Numbered from the stretch's first letter, positions 37,029 through 46,874 are shown. The stretch is 64,000 nt of DNA from Celeribacter indicus (GCF_000819565.1 NZ_CP004393.1:310001-374000), one strand, 5' to 3'. A program made the numbers and translations. The notes: generated by a model not told the origin, from the sequence alone.

Positions 37029-37787
37029 ATGTCTGAAGTCATAGTCGAAAAACCGGTCGCCGGCGTTGCCGTCGCGCGCATCAACCGGCCCGAAGTGCGC
37101 AACGCCCTGAACGGAGCCGTCCGCAGCCAGATCAACGCCGCGTTCCGGGAGTTCGACGCCGATCCTGACGTGCGTTGCGTGGTGCTGACCGGCGTGGGGG
37201 AACATTTCGCCGCCGGCGGCGACATCCGCGAATTCGGCGCCTCGACGATGGTCGACCGGATCAATGCCGAAATCACCGACGGGATCGGCCGCTGCCGCAA
37301 GCCGGTCATCACCGCCGTGAACGGCTACGCCCTGGGCGGCGGGTGCGAATATGCGATGAACGGCGATATCATCATCGCCGGCACGGATGCGATCTTTGGC
37401 CAGCCCGAGGTGAAACTGGGCCTGATCCCCGGCCTGGGCGGCACGCAGTACCTGCCCCGCGCGATCGGCCTTTATCCCGCGATGCTTATGCTGCTGACAG
37501 GCGATCCGATTTCGGCGGAACGCGCCGCGACGCTCGGCCTTGTCAGCGAGGTGGTCGAGGGCCGGGCCGAGGATCGCGCGCTGGAAATCGCGCAGAAGAT
37601 CGCCCGCCTGCCGCCGCTGACCGTGCAGGCGATCAAGAAGGTCGTGCGCAACGGCACCGAAGTCGCGCTGCCGACCGCGCTTGAAATGGAGAGAATGGCG
37701 CATCAGCAGATGTTTGCGACCGAAGACATGTTGGAGGGCACGCGCGCCTTCATCGAAAAACGCAAGCCCGAGTTCCGCGGCAAATGA
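37029..37787 (+). CDS. Enoyl-CoA hydratase/isomerase family protein
   Basis: A 252-residue crotonase-fold enzyme. The oxyanion-hole motifs are HFAAGGDIREF and NGYALGGGCEYAM; the two glutamates of true hydratases map to GGGCEYAMNGD and FGQPEVKLGLIPGLGGTQ, both present. It would hydrate the enoyl-CoA to the 3-hydroxyacyl-CoA used by the following aldolase-like pair. No acyl-CoA dehydrogenase is encoded nearby. It overlaps the DUF35 gene by four bases (ATGA). Confidence 0.9.
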   Translation: MSEVIVEKPVAGVAVARINRPEVRNALNGAVRSQINAAFREFDADPDVRCVVLTGVGEHFAAGGDIREFGASTMVDRINAEITDGIGRCRKPVITAVNGYALGGGCEYAMNGDIIIAGTDAIFGQPEVKLGLIPGLGGTQYLPRAIGLYPAMLMLLTGDPISAERAATLGLVSEVVEGRAEDRALEIAQKIARLPPLTVQAIKKVVRNGTEVALPTALEMERMAHQQMFATEDMLEGTRAFIEKRKPEFRGK

Positions 37788-38110
37788 GCGGCGATCATGG
37801 ATTTCGGGCGGATCCGCCGACCCTTCTCGGCAGCCGGGATCCGGCGACCGGGCAGGTCTATTTCCCGCCCCGGACGCTTTCCGCCGATGGCGCGCTGACC
37901 CGCTGCGAGGAAGTGGAGCTGAGCCGGGAAGGCATTCTCCACACCTGGACGCAAATGGGCGGCCGCTTCTACGGGCAGGTGGATCTGCCCGAGAAGGTGC
38001 GCATCCAGTGTGTGCTTGCGCCCGGTGTGCCGGAGATCGGAGCAGTCTACCGTCTGGAGGCGGCGGCGGCCGACGACGGTGCCGCCGGATGGAGGTTTGC
38101 CCGTGCGTGA
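37784..38110 (+). CDS. DUF35 OB-fold partner of the thiolase-like protein
   Basis: A 108-residue DUF35 (OB-fold) protein. The N-terminal LLGSRDPATGQVYFPPR aligns with the rubredoxin-like zinc ribbon of DUF35, but the first CxxC is absent (SRDPAT); only one cysteine remains nearby (LTRCEEVEL). The OB strand region (EGILHTWTQMGGRFYGQV) is intact. DUF35 proteins form complexes with SCP2-thiolase-like (Ltp) partners. Here both ends overlap neighbours, 4 bases with the hydratase and 8 with the thiolase, so a stable complex is likely. Confidence 0.8.
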   Translation: MSGDHGFRADPPTLLGSRDPATGQVYFPPRTLSADGALTRCEEVELSREGILHTWTQMGGRFYGQVDLPEKVRIQCVLAPGVPEIGAVYRLEAAAADDGAAGWRFARA

Positions 38111-39230
38111 GGTCTTCGTCGCAGCGGCCGGAACCGTTCCCGTCGGCAAGCATCCCCTCGGCGCCGGCCGCGCTCTGGCGCGCGAGGCCGGACGGGCCGC
38201 GCTGGCCGATGCCGGGATCGATTTCACCGGGGTCGATGCCCTTTATTGCGGCGTCGCCATGCCGGCCAGTCCCAGGGCCGTGGCGGTCGCCAAGGAATTC
38301 GGCCTGACCGGTCTGCCGGTGGTGCAGATCACGAACGCCTCGGCCAGCGGTCTTGCCGCCGTGCATCAGGCGATGATGGCGATCGAGTCCGGCCGGCACG
38401 ATGTCGTCATGGTTCTCGGCTACGACGCGCCGGACTGGGACGAAAACCCTCTCGCGCGGCAGGGCTTCCTGCCGCCGCCGGCGCTTTTCGCCATGTGGGC
38501 GCGCCGGCGGATGCACGATCACGGCTCCCGGTCCGAGCATCTGGCGATGGTCACCGCGAAGAACTGGAACTATGCCCGGACCGTGCCCTATGCCGCCCGC
38601 CGGTCAGACCATGAGGTCGGCGTGGACGAAGTGCTGGCCAGCCGCATGGTGGCCGAGCCGCTGACGACGATGATGTGCACTTCCTGGGTTTTCGGTGCCG
38701 CGGCGGTGATCCTGGCCTCGCGAAAAGGTCTCGAACGCCTTCCCGGAGCGCGCTGGCCGATGCCGCGTATCGCGGCGAGCGAATGGCGGACGGAGGTGTA
38801 TGAAGACTACCATATCTTCGAGGGTGCGATCGTCGGCCCGCCGGCGATCAGCCGCACCACGTTCGACGCGGCGATGACGGCCGCCGGCCGGGTACGCGGC
38901 GAGGTGGACGTGGTCCAGATCCACGACGCCTTCGCCATTGAGGAACTGGAATACTACGAGCTTTTCGGGTTCGTCGAACCTGGCGGCGCCGAGGCCCTGC
39001 TCGAGCAGGGGGCTTTCGGCCCCGGATCGCGGGCGAGGACCGGCCTGCCGGAATTCTCGACCGATGGCGGCCTGATCGGGCGCGGCCATCCGGCGGGGCC
39101 GAGCGGCGTGCTGCAACTGATCGAGACGCGCCGGCGGTTCCGCGACTGCGGGGACCGGGTCGGGGTCTGCCATCTGCTTGGCGCGGGCTCATCCTGCATC
39201 GTGCAGGTTCTCGACCGGGTGGACGAATAG
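38103..39230 (+). CDS. Thiolase-fold lipid-transfer protein (Ltp2-like aldolase), Cys replaced
   Basis: A 375-residue SCP-x/Ltp-type thiolase-fold protein starting at GTG behind GGAGG. The C-terminal GGLIGRGHPAGPSGVLQ and HLLGAGSSCIVQV are typical of the family. The position of the nucleophilic cysteine (NACASG in thiolases) reads NASASG here, with Ser80. Ltp2-type proteins that lack this cysteine and pair with DUF35 act as retro-aldolases on 3-hydroxyacyl-CoA with a branched or tertiary carbon. So a C-C cleaving aldolase is the best inference, not a beta-ketothiolase. Confidence 0.8.
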   Translation: MREVFVAAAGTVPVGKHPLGAGRALAREAGRAALADAGIDFTGVDALYCGVAMPASPRAVAVAKEFGLTGLPVVQITNASASGLAAVHQAMMAIESGRHDVVMVLGYDAPDWDENPLARQGFLPPPALFAMWARRRMHDHGSRSEHLAMVTAKNWNYARTVPYAARRSDHEVGVDEVLASRMVAEPLTTMMCTSWVFGAAAVILASRKGLERLPGARWPMPRIAASEWRTEVYEDYHIFEGAIVGPPAISRTTFDAAMTAAGRVRGEVDVVQIHDAFAIEELEYYELFGFVEPGGAEALLEQGAFGPGSRARTGLPEFSTDGGLIGRGHPAGPSGVLQLIETRRRFRDCGDRVGVCHLLGAGSSCIVQVLDRVDE

Positions 39231-39295
39231 ATCCCTAGGCGGGAAAGGGCGCCCGTTGGACCTCTGGTCTCGAAAAAGCTTGAAAATATAATATC

Positions 39296-39309
39296 ATTGA
39301 ATAATCAAT
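39296..39309. promoter_or_regulatory. Near-palindrome ATTGAATAATCAAT upstream of the TRAP operon
   Basis: Matches the palindrome at 35378-35391 in 13 of 14 positions, and the surrounding TC and AAA also match. It lies 125 bases before dctP, implying control of transport and CoA activation by one regulator. Confidence 0.6.
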
Positions 39310-39434
39310 AAAATAAAGCTGCGTCGCTGATGTTGCATTCGTGTTTGAGCGTTCCCCCAGCGGTGCGGTGCTGAATGATCGCGAGTGACCGGAAAACTGG
39401 CGAAACCAACGAGAAAAAGGGAGGTACCCCGAGA

Positions 39435-40484
39435 ATGGGACGGAAGATACGGGAAATTATCGCTGGGATTTTCATTGCGATTGTCATGGCGAACGCGCCG
39501 GTCGCGGCACAGGACTCGCAGGTGACCCTGCGGCTCGCACATTGGGTGCCGCCGGGCAATACCAATGACATCGGGCTGCACATCTGGGCGGATGCGGTGA
39601 CCGAGGCGTCGGGCGGTTCGATCCAGTTCCAGTTCTTTCCGGGCCAGCAGCTCGGCAAGGCGGCGGACCACTACAACATGGCACGCGATGGGATCTCCGA
39701 CCTGTCCTGGATCGCGGTCAGCTATTCCCCCGGAGCCTTCCCGATCGCCGGCGTAACCGAACTGCCGTTCTTCGTGGGCGACGCCGTGGCGGGCTCGGTG
39801 GAGATCTCGGACTGGTACGAGGAATACGCACCAACCGAGATGCCGGACGTGAAGTTCTGCATGATGTATGTCTCCACCCCCGGCTCGATCCATTCGACGG
39901 TGCCGATCAGGGTGCCTGACGATCTGAAAGGCAAGCGGGTGCGCCCCGTGAACGAGCGTCTGAGCCGGCTCGTCTCGACGCTCGGCGGCCAGGTGTTCCA
40001 GGTCACGGTCCCGGAAATGCGCGACGGGCTGGAACGCGGTCTGTTCGACACGACCTTTTTCCGCTGGAAGTCCATCGTCGATTTCCACCTGACAGAGCTT
40101 TTGACCTATCACCTCGATATGCCGATGTATGTGTCGCACTTCGCGCTGGTGATGAACCGCTCGGCCTATGAGCGGCTGTCCGATGACCAAAAGGCCGTGA
40201 TCGACGATCATTGCAACGGTGCCTGGGCCGGAAAGATGGCGGCGAACTGGGCAGGGGAAGAGGCCGAGGATGGCGGCCGCGATGCCTACTATGGGCAGGA
40301 GAGCCAGACCGTCTACGCACCGTCGAAAGACGAGATCCGGCAGTGGAAGGACGCCGCCGCGCCCCTGACAGAACAGTGGATATCCGAAGTCGCGGCATCC
40401 GGGCATACGCGCAAGGATCCGCAGGTTGTGCTCGAGGAGTTGCGGAACCGGCTCGGCAGCGCCGGCGCATTGGTCGAGGACTGA
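39435..40484 (+). CDS. TRAP transporter substrate-binding protein (DctP family)
   Basis: A 349-residue periplasmic binding protein. The signal peptide is residues 1-26, ending PVAAQ. The mature protein has the DctP fold with QVTLRLAHWVPPGN, PGQQLGKAADHYNMARDG, and the ligand-contacting Arg in KGKRVRPVNE. A GGGAGGT site before the chosen ATG. It would capture an organic acid, presumably the substrate of the adjacent CoA ligase pathway. Confidence 0.92.
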   Translation: MGRKIREIIAGIFIAIVMANAPVAAQDSQVTLRLAHWVPPGNTNDIGLHIWADAVTEASGGSIQFQFFPGQQLGKAADHYNMARDGISDLSWIAVSYSPGAFPIAGVTELPFFVGDAVAGSVEISDWYEEYAPTEMPDVKFCMMYVSTPGSIHSTVPIRVPDDLKGKRVRPVNERLSRLVSTLGGQVFQVTVPEMRDGLERGLFDTTFFRWKSIVDFHLTELLTYHLDMPMYVSHFALVMNRSAYERLSDDQKAVIDDHCNGAWAGKMAANWAGEEAEDGGRDAYYGQESQTVYAPSKDEIRQWKDAAAPLTEQWISEVAASGHTRKDPQVVLEELRNRLGSAGALVED

Positions 40485-40541
40485 GAGGCGACGCCGGAGT
40501 GGCGGTCCGCCGACCGGTTCTTTTTCACCAGGGAGGTCCAC

Positions 40542-41057
40542 ATGTCTTCATTTTCGCGCCTCATGCGTGCCTCGGTCGGAACCGTCAATATCCTTGCCGC
40601 CATCCTGCTGGCGACGGTGACGCTTCTGACCTTCGTCATGGTTGTGCTGCGCCCTCTGCCCGGCGTGCACGTTCCCGGTGTCTTCGACCTGTCGCGGCTG
40701 ATGCTCGGCGTCTCCATCTTCTGGGGGCTTGCCGTGGCTTGTTATCGCGGAAGCCATATTCGAGTGGATCTGGTCTATCAGGCGATGCCGCGGGTTGTTC
40801 GGAAGGCCATGGATCTTATTGCCGACACGGCCTTTGCCGTTTTCCTCCTGCTGATGAGCTGGAACATGGCGGGATACATTCTCCACGAAATGCGCGCAGG
40901 GCTGAAGACCTACGAGCTGAATCTGCCGGTCTGGCCATTCTACGCGCTCGCCTGGCTGGGCGGCGTGATGGGATGTGCGATCATGATCGGCCGGGTGACG
41001 GCGCGGCTGGCCGGTCGCAAGCTCGCCGAAGACGAAGGAAATCCGGATGAGCAGTGA
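40542..41057 (+). CDS. TRAP transporter small permease (DctQ)
   Basis: A 171-residue membrane protein with four hydrophobic helices (first at about residues 14-40, last near 130-150). It keeps the loop pattern CYRGSHIRVDLVYQAMP seen in DctQ proteins. It forms the membrane complex with DctM, whose gene it overlaps by 11 bases. Confidence 0.92.
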   Translation: MSSFSRLMRASVGTVNILAAILLATVTLLTFVMVVLRPLPGVHVPGVFDLSRLMLGVSIFWGLAVACYRGSHIRVDLVYQAMPRVVRKAMDLIADTAFAVFLLLMSWNMAGYILHEMRAGLKTYELNLPVWPFYALAWLGGVMGCAIMIGRVTARLAGRKLAEDEGNPDEQ

Positions 41058-42348
41058 TGCGGTCGCCCTCCTCGGTTTTGCCGGGCTGTTCCTCCTGATC
41101 GCGGCGCGCGTCCCGGTGGGTGTGGCACTTGCCCTGGTCGGCACCGCCGGCTTCGCCTCGATCGCGGGCATCGACCCGGCACTCAACCTACTGGCGAGTT
41201 CTCCCTTGAGCGCGGCCACCGATTACAGCCTCGGACTGATTCCGATGTTCATCCTGATGGGTGTCGTGACTTCGCGTTCGGGCATGAGTGGCGAACTCTT
41301 CGCCGCGGCGAGCGCCTTCCTCGGTCATCGCAAGGGCGGCCTCGCCATGGCGACGATTGCCACCTGCGGAGGGTTCGCCGCGATCTCGGGTTCTTCGCTG
41401 GCCACTGCCGCGACCATGTCGAAGATCGCAGTCCCGGAGATGAGGCGCCATGGCTATCCCGACTCCATCTCGACCGGAACAGTCGCCGCGGGTGGAACCC
41501 TGGGCATCCTGATCCCGCCCTCCATAGCCTTGTCGATCTATGGTGTCCTGACCGAGCAGGACATCGGCAAGCTCTTCATCGCGGGCATCGTGCCCGGCCT
41601 GATCGCGATGGTGTTCTACCTGATCGCCGTTGCGGCCTATTTCACGATCTCAAAACCCGACGTCACACTTCAGGAGCGTGCGTCCTGGTCCAAACGGCTA
41701 CACGCGCTCGGCGGCATCTGGGCCATCGTCATCCTGTTCCTCTTCGTGATCGGTGGCATCTACGGCGGATTTTTCACTCCGACTGAGGCGGCTGCCATGG
41801 GGGCCTGCGGTGCGATCCTGCTGAGCCTTTTTCGCGGCAAGCTGAACCTGCGCGGATTGCTCGACAGCCTGATCGAGAGCGTGACGGTGTCTGCCGGGAT
41901 CCTTCTGATCCTGATCGGAGCGCATATCTTCGGCTATTTCCTGACGATCACGCAATCGCCGCAGAAGATCGCAGCATTGCTGCTCGGCCTGGAATTGGGA
42001 AGATGGGGCACGATGCTTCTGATCGTCGCCTTCCTGCTGCTGCTTGGCTGTATCCTCGACACGATGGCGATGATCGTCCTGATGATCCCGATCCTGTTTC
42101 CGGTGGTCATGCAGCTCGGCTTCGATCCGATCTGGTTCGGTGTGATCTTCGTGATGGCGGTCGAGCTCGGCATGATCACGCCGCCGATCGGCATCAACGC
42201 CTTCATCATCCGCGCGATGGTTCCGGACGTCCCGGTCCAGACGATATTCCGCGGCATATTCCCGTTCATCGTCGTGGATATCCTTCGACTTCTTCTGGTG
42301 TTCTTCGTGCCGGCTCTGGCGCTTTTTCTCCCCAATTCGATGAACTGA
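41047..42348 (+). CDS. TRAP transporter large permease (DctM)
   Basis: A 433-residue membrane permease with about twelve transmembrane segments. Family motifs are SGMSGELFAAASAFLGHRKGG, ATCGGFAAISGSSLATAATM and GGTLGILIPPSIALSIYG. It imports the substrate using the Na+ gradient with DctP and DctQ. Confidence 0.94.
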   Translation: MSSDAVALLGFAGLFLLIAARVPVGVALALVGTAGFASIAGIDPALNLLASSPLSAATDYSLGLIPMFILMGVVTSRSGMSGELFAAASAFLGHRKGGLAMATIATCGGFAAISGSSLATAATMSKIAVPEMRRHGYPDSISTGTVAAGGTLGILIPPSIALSIYGVLTEQDIGKLFIAGIVPGLIAMVFYLIAVAAYFTISKPDVTLQERASWSKRLHALGGIWAIVILFLFVIGGIYGGFFTPTEAAAMGACGAILLSLFRGKLNLRGLLDSLIESVTVSAGILLILIGAHIFGYFLTITQSPQKIAALLLGLELGRWGTMLLIVAFLLLLGCILDTMAMIVLMIPILFPVVMQLGFDPIWFGVIFVMAVELGMITPPIGINAFIIRAMVPDVPVQTIFRGIFPFIVVDILRLLLVFFVPALALFLPNSMN

Positions 42349-42416
42349 CCCCTATCCGAAGCCGGAGGGCCGAAAAGGTGTCCGGCGAATCGGCTCAAGA
42401 AAGGAACGGAACGCGC

Positions 42417-43553
42417 ATGGACAAGACTGAAGATCATCCCGCCGGGCCGCTTTCGGGTCTGCGGATTCTCGAATTCGCCGCGTTGGGACCTGCGCCCTTC
42501 GGATGCATGATGCTGGCCGATCTCGGCGCGAGCGTCGTCACCATCGAGCGCCCGAAGGCCACCACGGGTGATGGCGCCGGACGGGAGGCGTGGGAGCCGG
42601 AGAAGTTCGATATCCTGAAGCGCAACAGGAAAATCCTGCCGCTGGACCTGAAATCCGAGGTGGATCGGCAAGCGGTTCTCGCGCTGGCGCAGGAGGCGGA
42701 TGCAGTCGTCGAGGGGTTCCGTCCCGGCGTCATGGAACGTCTCGGCCTCGGTCCCCAAGACCTGAAGACAGTCAACAGGCGCCTTGTCTATGGGCGGATG
42801 ACGGGATGGGGTCAGGACGGGCCGCTTGCGTCGAGCGCGGGGCACGATCTGAACTTCCTCGGCATGTCGGGAGCGTTGTCGCTGTTCGGACGCGACGGCG
42901 CGCTTCCGGCCGCCATTCCTCCGCTCGTTGGCGATATGGGCGGTGGTGGAGCGTTCCTCGCCTTCGGGCTGCTGGCGGCCATCTTCGACGCGCGCCGGAC
43001 CGGCGACGGCCAGGTTGTCGATGCCGCCATCGTGGATGGATCGGCGGCGCTCTACGCGTTGATCAAGGGTCTGGCACAGGCGGGCAGACATGGCGCGGCG
43101 GTCGGCCGGAACATGCTGGACGGCGGACGGTACTTCTACCGAACCTATGTCTGTTCCGACGGGAAATACATTGCCGTGGGCGCGATCGAGCCCCAGTTCC
43201 GCAAGGCGTTGCTTGAAACGCTGGGGCTTTCAGGCTCCGCGTTGTTTGCCGACACCGATCCGGCGAGAGAGGACGAACGGATTGCAGAGATGGCGATGAT
43301 ATTCGCATCGCGGCCGCGGGATGCCTGGTCGGCGCGTTTCAGCTCCGTGGATGCCTGCGTCACGCCGGTGCTGACGATGCAGGAGGCGGAAGAGCATCCC
43401 GCGAACATCGCGCGGGGGCTGTTTCTCGAAGCCGACGGTATCGTGCAGCCCGCGCCGGCACCCCGCTTTGGAAAGGCCCCTGTCAGGGCGGCGGTGGCCC
43501 CCTCCGTCACGAGCCTTCAGGAGATTCTCGCCGAGTGGCGGACGAGCCCTTAA
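42417..43553 (+). CDS. Alpha-methylacyl-CoA racemase (CaiB/BaiF family)
   Basis: A 378-residue family III CoA-transferase fold protein. LRILEFAALGPAPFGCMMLADLGA matches the racemase subgroup rather than formyl-CoA or carnitine transferases. The racemase acid/base pair is visible: His143 in SAGHDLNFLG and Asp173 in VGDMGGGGAF, with the same 30-residue spacing as in characterised AMACR/MCR enzymes. It would interconvert R- and S-2-methylacyl-CoA. Such an enzyme is needed only when the acid has an alpha-methyl branch, which informs the substrate of the operon. Confidence 0.87.
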   Translation: MDKTEDHPAGPLSGLRILEFAALGPAPFGCMMLADLGASVVTIERPKATTGDGAGREAWEPEKFDILKRNRKILPLDLKSEVDRQAVLALAQEADAVVEGFRPGVMERLGLGPQDLKTVNRRLVYGRMTGWGQDGPLASSAGHDLNFLGMSGALSLFGRDGALPAAIPPLVGDMGGGGAFLAFGLLAAIFDARRTGDGQVVDAAIVDGSAALYALIKGLAQAGRHGAAVGRNMLDGGRYFYRTYVCSDGKYIAVGAIEPQFRKALLETLGLSGSALFADTDPAREDERIAEMAMIFASRPRDAWSARFSSVDACVTPVLTMQEAEEHPANIARGLFLEADGIVQPAPAPRFGKAPVRAAVAPSVTSLQEILAEWRTSP

Positions 43554-43572
43554 AAGGGTTGCACGAATATAT

Positions 43573-43584
43573 AAAGCATGCTTT
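43573..43584. promoter_or_regulatory. Perfect palindrome AAAGCATGCTTT before the dioxygenase operon
   Basis: A 12-bp perfect palindrome in an AT-rich patch, 109 bases before the dioxygenase alpha gene. It matches AAAGTATGCTTT at 32983-32994. Confidence 0.55.
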
Positions 43585-43693
43585 GTTATTTTTAGCTTGG
43601 TTGCCATGATCGCCTCACGGCCGGTTTCGTGGCCCGACCAAGGGATGCGCTCCTGGGAGGGGACGCGCAGCAACTGCCAGGGAGGAGTTTAGG

Positions 43694-45058
43694 ATGGCGA
43701 ACGCCGGAAACACTACGAATGTATCCGCATATTCCGATGAAGAGATTCTCGGAATGATCGACGAAAAAAGTGGTGTGTACAGTCCCGAGATATACACCGA
43801 CGAATCCCTCTACAGCCTTGAGCTGGAGAGGATCTTCGCCCGGACCTGGGTGTGTATGGGCCATGAAAGCATGATCCCGAAGGCCGGCGACTTCATGACG
43901 TCTTACATCGGTGAGGATCCGGTCGTGGTTGCGCGCCAGAAAGACGGCAGCATCCGGGTTTTCCTCAACCAGTGCCGCCACCGCGGCATGCGGATCTGCC
44001 GCGTCGATTCGGGCAATGCGAAGTCTTTCACCTGTAGCTATCACGGCTGGGCCTATGACGGGGCCGGAAACCTCGTCAGCGTTCCGATGGAAAAGGAAGC
44101 GTTCGGCGGCTGCCTCGACAAGAAGGAGTGGAGCCCGAAACAGGCGCGGGTGGACACCTACAAGGGTCTGATCTTCGCCAACTGGGACGAGACGGCGCCC
44201 GATCTCGAAACCTATCTGGGCGATGCGAAGTTCTACATGGACATCATGCTGGACCGTTGCGCCGAAGGAACCGAGGCGATTACCGGCATTCAGAAATGGG
44301 TGATTCCCTGCAACTGGAAAATGGCGGCGGAGCAATTCGGCAGCGATGCCTATCACGTTGGCACCACCGCGCACCTGTCCGGCATCCTGGCGGGTCTTCC
44401 CGCGGATTTCGACATGTCGCAGATGCAGGTTCCGAACACCGGCTACAACATCAACATCGGCAACGGCCACGCCTGCGGTACATTCATGCGCAATCCGGGC
44501 TTCTTTCCGATCATCTTCGGTGAGGACGTGACGAACTACCTCATTTCCGGGCCTGCCTACGAAGAAGCCGTCGAACGGCTGGGCCAGGCTCGTGCGGATG
44601 TCCACACCTGCCACATGAATGTCTTTCCCAACCTCGCATTCCTGATCGGTGTCAACACCGTGCGCATGTGGCAGCCGCGCGGTCCGAACGAGATCGAGGT
44701 CTGGACCTTCGGCGTGGTCGACAAGTCGGCGCCGGAGGACATCAAGGAACAGTGGCGTCGCCACATCATCCGAACCTTCTCGGCCAGCGGTGTGTTCGAG
44801 CAGGACGACGGGGAAAACTGGACCGATATGCAGGCTATTCTGCGCGGGCATGTTGCCCGGCAGACGAAGCTCAACATCAGCATGTCGCAGGAGACTGTTT
44901 CCTCCGAAAACCCCGACGGCTTCCCCGGTGTCAGCTTTGCCTATGTCTACGGTGAGGAGGCCGCGCGCTCTTTCTACCGTTACTGGACACAGATCATGAC
45001 CGCGCCGGACTGGGATGCCATTCGGGCGATCAGCCCGCTGCCTCACGCCGCGGAGTAG
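43694..45058 (+). CDS. Aromatic ring-hydroxylating dioxygenase, alpha subunit
   Basis: A 454-residue catalytic subunit that adds both atoms of O2 to an aromatic ring. The Rieske ligands are Cys94, His96, Cys114 and His117 (NQCRHRG and CSYHGWAYDGAG). The mononuclear iron site includes His222 and His228 after Asp219 (GSDAYHVGTTAHLSGILAG). Six residues between the histidines and the HLSGILAG continuation match biphenyl/toluene-type enzymes; naphthalene dioxygenases have five. First gene of the operon, GGAGGAG ribosome site. Confidence 0.94.
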   Translation: MANAGNTTNVSAYSDEEILGMIDEKSGVYSPEIYTDESLYSLELERIFARTWVCMGHESMIPKAGDFMTSYIGEDPVVVARQKDGSIRVFLNQCRHRGMRICRVDSGNAKSFTCSYHGWAYDGAGNLVSVPMEKEAFGGCLDKKEWSPKQARVDTYKGLIFANWDETAPDLETYLGDAKFYMDIMLDRCAEGTEAITGIQKWVIPCNWKMAAEQFGSDAYHVGTTAHLSGILAGLPADFDMSQMQVPNTGYNINIGNGHACGTFMRNPGFFPIIFGEDVTNYLISGPAYEEAVERLGQARADVHTCHMNVFPNLAFLIGVNTVRMWQPRGPNEIEVWTFGVVDKSAPEDIKEQWRRHIIRTFSASGVFEQDDGENWTDMQAILRGHVARQTKLNISMSQETVSSENPDGFPGVSFAYVYGEEAARSFYRYWTQIMTAPDWDAIRAISPLPHAAE

Positions 45059-45137
45059 GAGCCGCGCAGGCCAGGCGAAAGACGCTGTCCGCTGTCGAAG
45101 CCGCGCGGCGGACAGACACCAAACATGGGAGGAAAGA

Positions 45138-46012
<875 letters not shown>

Positions 46013-46040
46013 GGCAACAAGAAGACAGGGAGGGAGAAAC

Positions 46041-46874
46041 ATGCAACTCAAGGATCAGGTTGCGCTGATCACCGGCGGCGGGTCCGGGCTCGGCCGCGCA
46101 ATTGCCGAACGGTTCGTCGAGGAGGGCGCGCGGGTCGCCATTCTCGACCGGTCGCAGGAGCGCATAGACGAGGTGGTCGGGGCCTTGGGGGACAACGTGA
46201 TCGGCGTGGCCGGCGACGTGCGAGAGATGGCCGATCACAAGCGAGCGGTCGCTGAATGCGTGAGGGCCTTCGGCAAGCTCGACACGCTCGTGGGGAATGC
46301 CGGTGTCTGGGATTACAACCAGACCCTCGCCGGAATGGCGGACGATGCCGTTTCTCCGGCATTCGACGAGATGTTCAGCATCAACGTCAGGGGCTATCTC
46401 CTCGCTGCCAAGGCCGCGCTGCCGGAGCTCTACAAGAGCCGGGGCAACGCGATCTTCACCGTCTCGAATGCAGGTTTCTATCCCGGCGGCGGCGGCGTTC
46501 TCTATACCGCGACCAAGCACGCGGTCGTGGGGATGATCAAGCAGCTCGCCCATGAATGGGGTCCCTATATCCGCGTGAACGGCGTCGCGCCGGGCGGTAT
46601 CGGCGGCAGCAACCTCGCGGGCCTGAGCGCGCTGTCTCAGGACGGGCATCGGTTCTCCGACATTCCGTTCGACGAGCTCATGCCACGGCTCGTGCCTCTC
46701 GAAAAGGCTTTCTACACCCAGGACTACGCCGGCGGATACGTGTTCTTCGCCAATCGCCGGGACAACGGGCCGGCCACCGGCGTGGTGCTGAATTTTGACG
46801 GCGGCATCGGCATGCGCGGCTTTGCCTCACCGAACATGGGGGCCGAGCTGGCCGAGAAGTTCGGCGAATTCTGA
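46041..46874 (+). CDS. cis-dihydrodiol dehydrogenase (SDR family)
   Basis: A 277-residue NAD-dependent enzyme rearomatising the cis-dihydrodiol to a catechol-type diol. The cofactor motif is GGGSGLG, followed by NAG; the catalytic triad Ser142, Tyr155, Lys159 (VSNAGFYPGGGGVLYTATK) has the same numbering as BphB of biphenyl degraders. Third step protein of the upper pathway. Confidence 0.93.
   Translation: MQLKDQVALITGGGSGLGRAIAERFVEEGARVAILDRSQERIDEVVGALGDNVIGVAGDVREMADHKRAVAECVRAFGKLDTLVGNAGVWDYNQTLAGMADDAVSPAFDEMFSINVRGYLLAAKAALPELYKSRGNAIFTVSNAGFYPGGGGVLYTATKHAVVGMIKQLAHEWGPYIRVNGVAPGGIGGSNLAGLSALSQDGHRFSDIPFDELMPRLVPLEKAFYTQDYAGGYVFFANRRDNGPATGVVLNFDGGIGMRGFASPNMGAELAEKFGEF

Noticed and set aside
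35376..38540. Very long open frame on the minus strand opposite the acyl-CoA ligase, hydratase and Ltp genes
   Set aside because: It is antisense to well-conserved genes in GC-rich DNA where stops are rare, and its translation is rich in Arg/His/Gly with no recognisable domain.
38103..39230. Annotating the gene as acetyl-CoA acetyltransferase
   Set aside because: The nucleophilic cysteine is replaced by Ser80 and the partner is DUF35, which argues against beta-ketothiolase activity.
42417..43553. Formyl-CoA or carnitine CoA-transferase
   Set aside because: The protein carries the racemase His/Asp pair with 30-residue spacing and the GPAPFGCMMLADLGA segment of alpha-methylacyl-CoA racemases.
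43694..45058. Calling the dioxygenase a naphthalene dioxygenase (nahAc)
   Set aside because: The iron-site histidine spacing and following residues fit the biphenyl/toluene subgroup, so a nah symbol would mislead.
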